Shown: piece by piece, positions 60,074 to 64,000 of the stretch
Layout: every line of letters begins with the position of its first letter
How positions within the stretch are numbered: position 1 is the stretch's first letter
DNA from: Mycolicibacterium komossense
GTDB taxonomy: Bacteria > Actinomycetota > Actinomycetes > Mycobacteriales > Mycobacteriaceae
Length of the DNA stretch: 64,000 bases
Assembly: GCF_025822605.1 (NCBI RefSeq)
Contig: NZ_JACKTY010000012.1
Coordinates: 436,635 to 500,634 of the forward strand
Direction of reading: 5' to 3'
Notes under the pieces: model-generated
The model's database searches: none
The model's input: only the letters and a program-made list of their open reading frames with translations
Told to the model about the DNA's origin: nothing
Translations under genes and position numbers: made by a program

Positions 60074-60108
60074 CTTCGCGGAGCGCGCTGCAGCGTAGTT
60101 TTTCGTCC

Positions 60109-61728
60109 GTGACCACGACGCTGTTGTTGGGTGGACGGATCCACAGCCCGACCCACCCCGACGCGACCGCCATGGCGGTCCGCGATGGCACGGTCGCCTG
60201 GCTGGGCAGCGACGACGTCGCCCGCGCGCAGTTCCCCGACGCCGAGACGGTGCAGCTCGGGGGCGGGTTCGTCGCCCCGGCGTTCGTCGACAGCCACGTG
60301 CACGTCACCGCTACCGGATTGTGCATCACCGGGCTCGATCTGCGCAGCGCAACCTCGCTCGGGCACTGCCTGCGGTTGGTGGCCGACTATGCCGGCGCCC
60401 ACGACGTTCCGATCATCTGGGGCCACGGCTGGGACGAGTCGGCGTGGCCGGAGCGCCGAGCCCTCAGCACGGCCGAACTCGATGCCGTCGTCGGTGGCCG
60501 CCCCGCCTACCTGGCGCGTATTGACGTGCACTCGGCGCTGGCGTCCTCGGCGCTGCGGCATCAGGTCCCGCAGTGCGCCGCGGCCTCGGGTTTCGACGAG
60601 CAGCGTCCGCTCAGCGCCGACGCGCATCATCTGGTGCGAGCGCAGGCCCGCGGTCTCCTGACGGCCGAGCAGCGTGCCGGGGCCAGGACCGCAGCTCTCG
60701 ATGCCGCTGCCGCCGCCGGAATTGTCGCGGTGCACGAATGCGCGGGCCCCGATATCGGTGGGCTCGATGACTGGCAGGAACTGCGGTCGACCCGACACGG
60801 CGTCGACGTCACCGGTTACTGGGGTGAGGCGGTGCGTAGCGTCGCGCGGGCCCGTGAGTTGCTCGAGGCCACCGGCGCGAGCGGCCTGGCAGGTGACCTC
60901 TTCGTCGACGGCGCGCTGGGTTCGCGCACAGCGTGGCTCTCGGCCCCCTACTCGGATGCGTCCGATCGCTGCGGTAACTGCTACCTCGATGCCGACGCCA
61001 TCACCGCACATCTGCTGGCCTGCACCGAGGCTGGGGTGACGGCGGGTTTTCACGTGATCGGCGACGCCGCAGTCAGCACCGTCGTCGATGCGTTGGAGCA
61101 TGTGGTCGAGCGCGTCGGGGTGCCCGCCGTGGCGGCCTGCGGGCACCGCCTCGAACACCTCGAGATGGTCGACGCCGACCAGGCGGCGAAGCTGGGCGCC
61201 TGGGGCGTCAACGCCAGCATGCAACCTAACTTCGACGCACTGTGGGGTGGCGCCGCCGGGATGTATGCGCAGCGTCTCGGGCCGGATCGAGCTCAGCGGC
61301 TCAATCCGCTGGCGCTGTTAGCATCGCAAGGCGTGCCTCTCGCTTTCGGTTCGGACACCCCGGTGACCAGCATCAATCCCTGGGAGACGGTGCGCGCAGC
61401 CATACGGCATCAAACCGTGGGCAGCGCGGTATCGGCCAGGGCGGCCTTCTCGGCGGCCACCAGAGGGGCCTGGCGGGCCGGCGGGATCCGCGACGGTGTC
61501 ACCGGCACACTCGTTCCTGGCGCGATGGCGTCCTACGCCGTCTGGGAACCCGGTGACCTCGAAGTCAGCGCGCCTTCACAACGGGACGGGGTTTCCGTGG
61601 CGCGCTGGTCGACCGATCCGCGGTCCCGGGTGCCCGCCCTACCGCGACTCGATCCCGGCGACCCCCTGCCGGTGTGTCGCCAGACCGTGCATCGGGGTGC
61701 CGTTCTCTTCAGCCGCGCCCATGGATAG
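60109..61728 (+). CDS. amidohydrolase family 3 (YtcJ-like) protein
   Basis: 539-residue metal-dependent hydrolase. The metal His pair is in '[10 protein letters not shown]'. Later ligands are in 'GHGWDESAW', '[13 protein letters not shown]', '[11 protein letters not shown]' and the catalytic Asp in '[21 protein letters not shown]'. Such enzymes hydrolyse amides, imides or N-acyl compounds; the substrate is unknown. Its last 8 bases overlap the lnt start, so it is translated with lnt and ppm1. GTG 60109 is the start. Confidence 0.87.
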   Translation: MTTTLLLGGRIHSPTHPDATAMAVRDGTVAWLGSDDVARAQFPDAETVQLGGGFVAPAFVDSHVHVTATGLCITGLDLRSATSLGHCLRLVADYAGAHDVPIIWGHGWDESAWPERRALSTAELDAVVGGRPAYLARIDVHSALASSALRHQVPQCAAASGFDEQRPLSADAHHLVRAQARGLLTAEQRAGARTAALDAAAAAGIVAVHECAGPDIGGLDDWQELRSTRHGVDVTGYWGEAVRSVARARELLEATGASGLAGDLFVDGALGSRTAWLSAPYSDASDRCGNCYLDADAITAHLLACTEAGVTAGFHVIGDAAVSTVVDALEHVVERVGVPAVAACGHRLEHLEMVDADQAAKLGAWGVNASMQPNFDALWGGAAGMYAQRLGPDRAQRLNPLALLASQGVPLAFGSDTPVTSINPWETVRAAIRHQTVGSAVSARAAFSAATRGAWRAGGIRDGVTGTLVPGAMASYAVWEPGDLEVSAPSQRDGVSVARWSTDPRSRVPALPRLDPGDPLPVCRQTVHRGAVLFSRAHG

Positions 61729-63550
61729 CGAACACGAGGCCCACACCGACCTCGACGAGGCGCGGGCCGAGTCCGCGCCCGAGGCCGAGGAGAGCGAGGA
61801 ATCCGACACCCCGCCCGGTCCCGGCCGGTGGCGCAGGTACGGCGAACGGATCGTGAACTGGTTGGTGCCGCGACTGCCCAGGCTGTGCGCGACCGTCGGT
61901 GCCGGGCTGTTGATGTGCGCCAGTTTCCCGCCGATCGGCTGGTGGTGGTCGGCGGTCCTCGCGCTCATCGTGTTCGCCGTCGTCCTGACCCGGCCGTCTA
62001 CCACCCGGGCCGGCGGATTCGGTTATGGCTTCTTGTTCGGTATGGCGTTCTACCTGCCGCTGCTGCCGTGGGTGAGCGGCCTCGTTGGCGCCGTGCCCTG
62101 GATCGGTCTGGCGGCGATGTGCGCCTGCTTCCCGGCCATCTTTGGTCTGCTGGCTGTCGTCGTGCGCACTCTGCCCGGTTGGCCGTTGTGGTTCGCGCTG
62201 GTGTGGGTGGTGGAGGAATGGCTCAAATCGACTATCCCATTCGGCGGATTCCCTTGGGGGGTAGTCGCTTTCGGCCAGACTGGCGGCCCCTTCCTGCCCC
62301 TGATGGCGCTCGGCGGTGCGCCGGCGGTGTCGTTTGCCGTGGTGCTCGTCGGATGCAGTGTCGCGGCGATCGGTCTGGAAGTCGTGGCGTGGTGGCAGCG
62401 CGATCACCATGAGAACAGCACCGGACGACCGCCGTCGGTGGTGGTGCCCGGAGTCTGTATCGCGGTGGTGCTGCTATCAACGGCGCTGGCGTTTCCGCAC
62501 GTCCGCAAATCCGGCGCGGGTTCCAGCGACGATCCCACTGTCACCGTCGCAGCGATCCAGGGCAACGTGCCGCGCCTTGGCCTTGAGTTCAACGCCCAGC
62601 GCCGCGCCGTGCTGGACAACCATGTCGACGAGACCCTTCGACTGGCCGACGAGGTGCGGGCGGGGCGGGCACCCCAACCGCAGTTCGTCATCTGGCCGGA
62701 GAATTCCTCGGACATCGATCCCCTGGCCAACCCGGACGCGCGTGCGCGGATCACCGAGGCGGCGCAGGCGATCGGCGCGCCGATCCTGGTCGGCGGCGTG
62801 GTGGCCCGGCCAGAATGGACGCGCGAGAATCCGGCCGCTTCCAACACCGTCATCGTCTGGGATCCGGTCAGTGGGCCGGGGGAGCGGCACGACAAGCAGA
62901 TCATTCAGCCTTTCGGCGAATATCTGCCTTGGCGGAGCTTCTTCACGCATCTGTCGTCCTACGCCGAGCGCGCCGGGTATTTCGTGCCGGGCGGCGGCAA
63001 CGGCGTCGTACACGCCGCCGGGGTGCCGATCGGAGTGACCACCTGCTGGGAGGTCATCTTCGACCGCGCGGCACGGGAGTCGGTCCTCAACGGTGCGCAG
63101 CTGATTGCTGTTCCCGCAAACAACGCCACCTTTAACCAGGCGATGAGTGAACAACAGCTGGCGTTCGCGAAGGCCCGCGCCGTCGAGCACGACCGGTATG
63201 TGATCGTCGCCGGAACCGTGGGGATCAGTGCGGTGATCGCACCCGACGGACGTGAGCTGGCGCGGACCAATTTCTTCGAGCCGGCTTTTCTGGATATGCA
63301 GGTGCGATTGAAGACATCGCTGACTCCAGCGTCCAAATGGGGGCCGATCACTCAATCTGTGCTGGTCGCGCTGGGGATTGCCGCTGTTTTGGCCGCCATA
63401 ATGCACAATGGTGGGTTCACGCGTGTGACTCGTCGCCTTCGGCCCCGGCCGGAAAACGACCGCAGCGAGCCGACGACTGATTCGAATCCGCCCGTAAGCG
63501 GCTCCGATGATGGCAGTAACGATAAAGAGGAGCACCATGACCACCGGTGA
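61721..63550 (+). CDS. lnt: apolipoprotein N-acyltransferase
   Basis: 609 residues. An acidic N-terminal cytosolic segment (about 1-45) is followed by six to seven membrane helices and a nitrilase-like domain. The catalytic triad is Glu327 ('IWPENSSD'), Lys392 ('[16 protein letters not shown]') and Cys442 ('[10 protein letters not shown]'), all present. It adds the third acyl chain to the lipidated Cys of lipoproteins on the outer face of the membrane. It is separate from ppm1 here, as in M. smegmatis, although the two overlap by 14 bases. LppK in this window would be a substrate. Confidence 0.95.
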   Translation: MDSEHEAHTDLDEARAESAPEAEESEESDTPPGPGRWRRYGERIVNWLVPRLPRLCATVGAGLLMCASFPPIGWWWSAVLALIVFAVVLTRPSTTRAGGFGYGFLFGMAFYLPLLPWVSGLVGAVPWIGLAAMCACFPAIFGLLAVVVRTLPGWPLWFALVWVVEEWLKSTIPFGGFPWGVVAFGQTGGPFLPLMALGGAPAVSFAVVLVGCSVAAIGLEVVAWWQRDHHENSTGRPPSVVVPGVCIAVVLLSTALAFPHVRKSGAGSSDDPTVTVAAIQGNVPRLGLEFNAQRRAVLDNHVDETLRLADEVRAGRAPQPQFVIWPENSSDIDPLANPDARARITEAAQAIGAPILVGGVVARPEWTRENPAASNTVIVWDPVSGPGERHDKQIIQPFGEYLPWRSFFTHLSSYAERAGYFVPGGGNGVVHAAGVPIGVTTCWEVIFDRAARESVLNGAQLIAVPANNATFNQAMSEQQLAFAKARAVEHDRYVIVAGTVGISAVIAPDGRELARTNFFEPAFLDMQVRLKTSLTPASKWGPITQSVLVALGIAAVLAAIMHNGGFTRVTRRLRPRPENDRSEPTTDSNPPVSGSDDGSNDKEEHHDHR

Positions 63551-64000
63551 AGGCGAGCGCCCCAGCAGGCGCACCCTGGTGATCATCCCGACCTACAACG
63601 AGCTGGAAAACCTGCCGATCATCGTCGGGCGCGTTCACGCGGCTTTGCCAGATGTGCACGTGCTAATCGTCGACGACGGCAGTCCCGACGGCACCGGGAA
63701 GCTGGCCGATGAGCTGTCGTTGGCCGATCCGGACCGCATCCACGTCATGCACCGCAGTGTCAAAGACGGTCTCGGCGCCGCGTATCTGGCTGGGTTCGCA
63801 TGGGGGCTGAACCGTCAGTACGCGGTTCTGGTGGAGATGGACGCCGACGGAAGTCATGCGCCCGAACAGCTGAACCGCTTGCTCGACGCCGTCGACGCGG
63901 GCGCCGACCTGGCGATCGGCTCCCGCTATGTCAGTGGCGGCACGGTGCGTAACTGGCCGTGGCGGCGGCTGGTGCTGTCCAAGACCGCCAACACCTATTC
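63537..64000 (+). CDS. ppm1: polyprenol-phosphate mannosyltransferase Ppm1, 5' part
   Basis: The first 154 residues before the right edge. A GT2 fold starts with '[16 protein letters not shown]'. The GDP-mannose-binding and metal motifs are '[19 protein letters not shown]' and '[20 protein letters not shown]', and '[20 protein letters not shown]' is the acceptor-loop region. It makes polyprenyl-phosphomannose for lipoarabinomannan and protein mannosylation. It starts inside the end of lnt (14-base overlap) with AGAGGAG as ribosome site. In M. smegmatis Ppm1 binds Lnt. The end is outside the window. Confidence 0.95.
   Translation, partial: MTTGEGERPSRRTLVIIPTYNELENLPIIVGRVHAALPDVHVLIVDDGSPDGTGKLADELSLADPDRIHVMHRSVKDGLGAAYLAGFAWGLNRQYAVLVEMDADGSHAPEQLNRLLDAVDAGADLAIGSRYVSGGTVRNWPWRRLVLSKTANTY

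Overview
The window comes from a high-GC actinobacterium of the family Mycobacteriaceae, most likely a rapid grower (Mycolicibacterium-type). The evidence is a complete Pup-proteasome locus (mpa, dop, pup, prcB, prcA, pafA, pafB, pafC), MTB12 and LppK secreted antigens, a glcP-type glucose permease, and lnt and ppm1 as separate overlapping genes rather than the fused gene of M. tuberculosis. Gene order broadly follows the M. tuberculosis Rv2051c-Rv2125 region, with local differences. I see no rRNA, tRNA, CRISPR array, insertion sequence or prophage.

Layout. 1-4.1 kb: the end of a DUF1254/DUF1214 gene, a patatin lipase, then a minus-strand pair that looks like a secreted glycine-rich (PGRS-like) protein with a C-terminal TNT NAD+-glycohydrolase domain, overlapped by a small gene in the position of its immunity factor. 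4.1-7.7 kb: a large ATPase/LuxR regulator and a PAC2 protein. 8.2-18.2 kb: metH (B12-dependent methionine synthase) with a hairpin over its ribosome binding site, a HAD phosphatase, glcP, a small exported protein, hisE-hisG, a membrane protein and a MerA-like flavoprotein. 18.2-23.9 kb: an ArsR-AHSA1-flavodoxin operon, a RecB-like nuclease with a thioesterase, trmI, and a minus-strand run MTB12-lppK-DUF503. 24.0-39.0 kb: the Pup-proteasome system, in which Pup is deamidated by Dop, ligated to substrates by PafA, recognised by Mpa and fed into the PrcAB core, while PafBC is the DNA-damage-responsive WYL activator. Set into it are two tandem paralogous membrane proteins, a universal stress protein and a type VII-like cassette (DUF1023 hydrolase, EspC-like protein, small unknown protein). 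39.0-45.4 kb: tatA, tatC, helY, a DUF4333 protein, a 5'-3' exonuclease and a VOC protein. 45.4-49.5 kb: a Bcr/CflA exporter divergent from a MarR regulator, pepE, an F420-dependent biliverdin-reductase homologue and an SDR. 49.5-58.6 kb: cobalamin genes cobL-cobM-cobK, convergent with cobG-cobH (which follow a TauD-type dioxygenase), and cobN. 58.7-64 kb: two tandem F420/FMN split-barrel proteins, fxsA, an amidohydrolase, lnt and the start of ppm1, giving lipoprotein N-acylation and polyprenol-phosphomannose synthesis.

The genes connect in two main ways. B12 made with the cob genes would serve metH, although cobI/cobJ are not at the usual place next to cobH. Protein turnover (Pup-proteasome) and export (TatAC, Lnt/Ppm1, possibly type VII substrates) make up the rest of the core. 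The most unusual features are the PGRS-TNT toxin with its partner, a 56-bp tandem repeat that separates pafB from pafC, a probable AUC start for lppK, the hairpin over the metH ribosome binding site, and the absence of the cobI-sigC segment between cobH and cobK.
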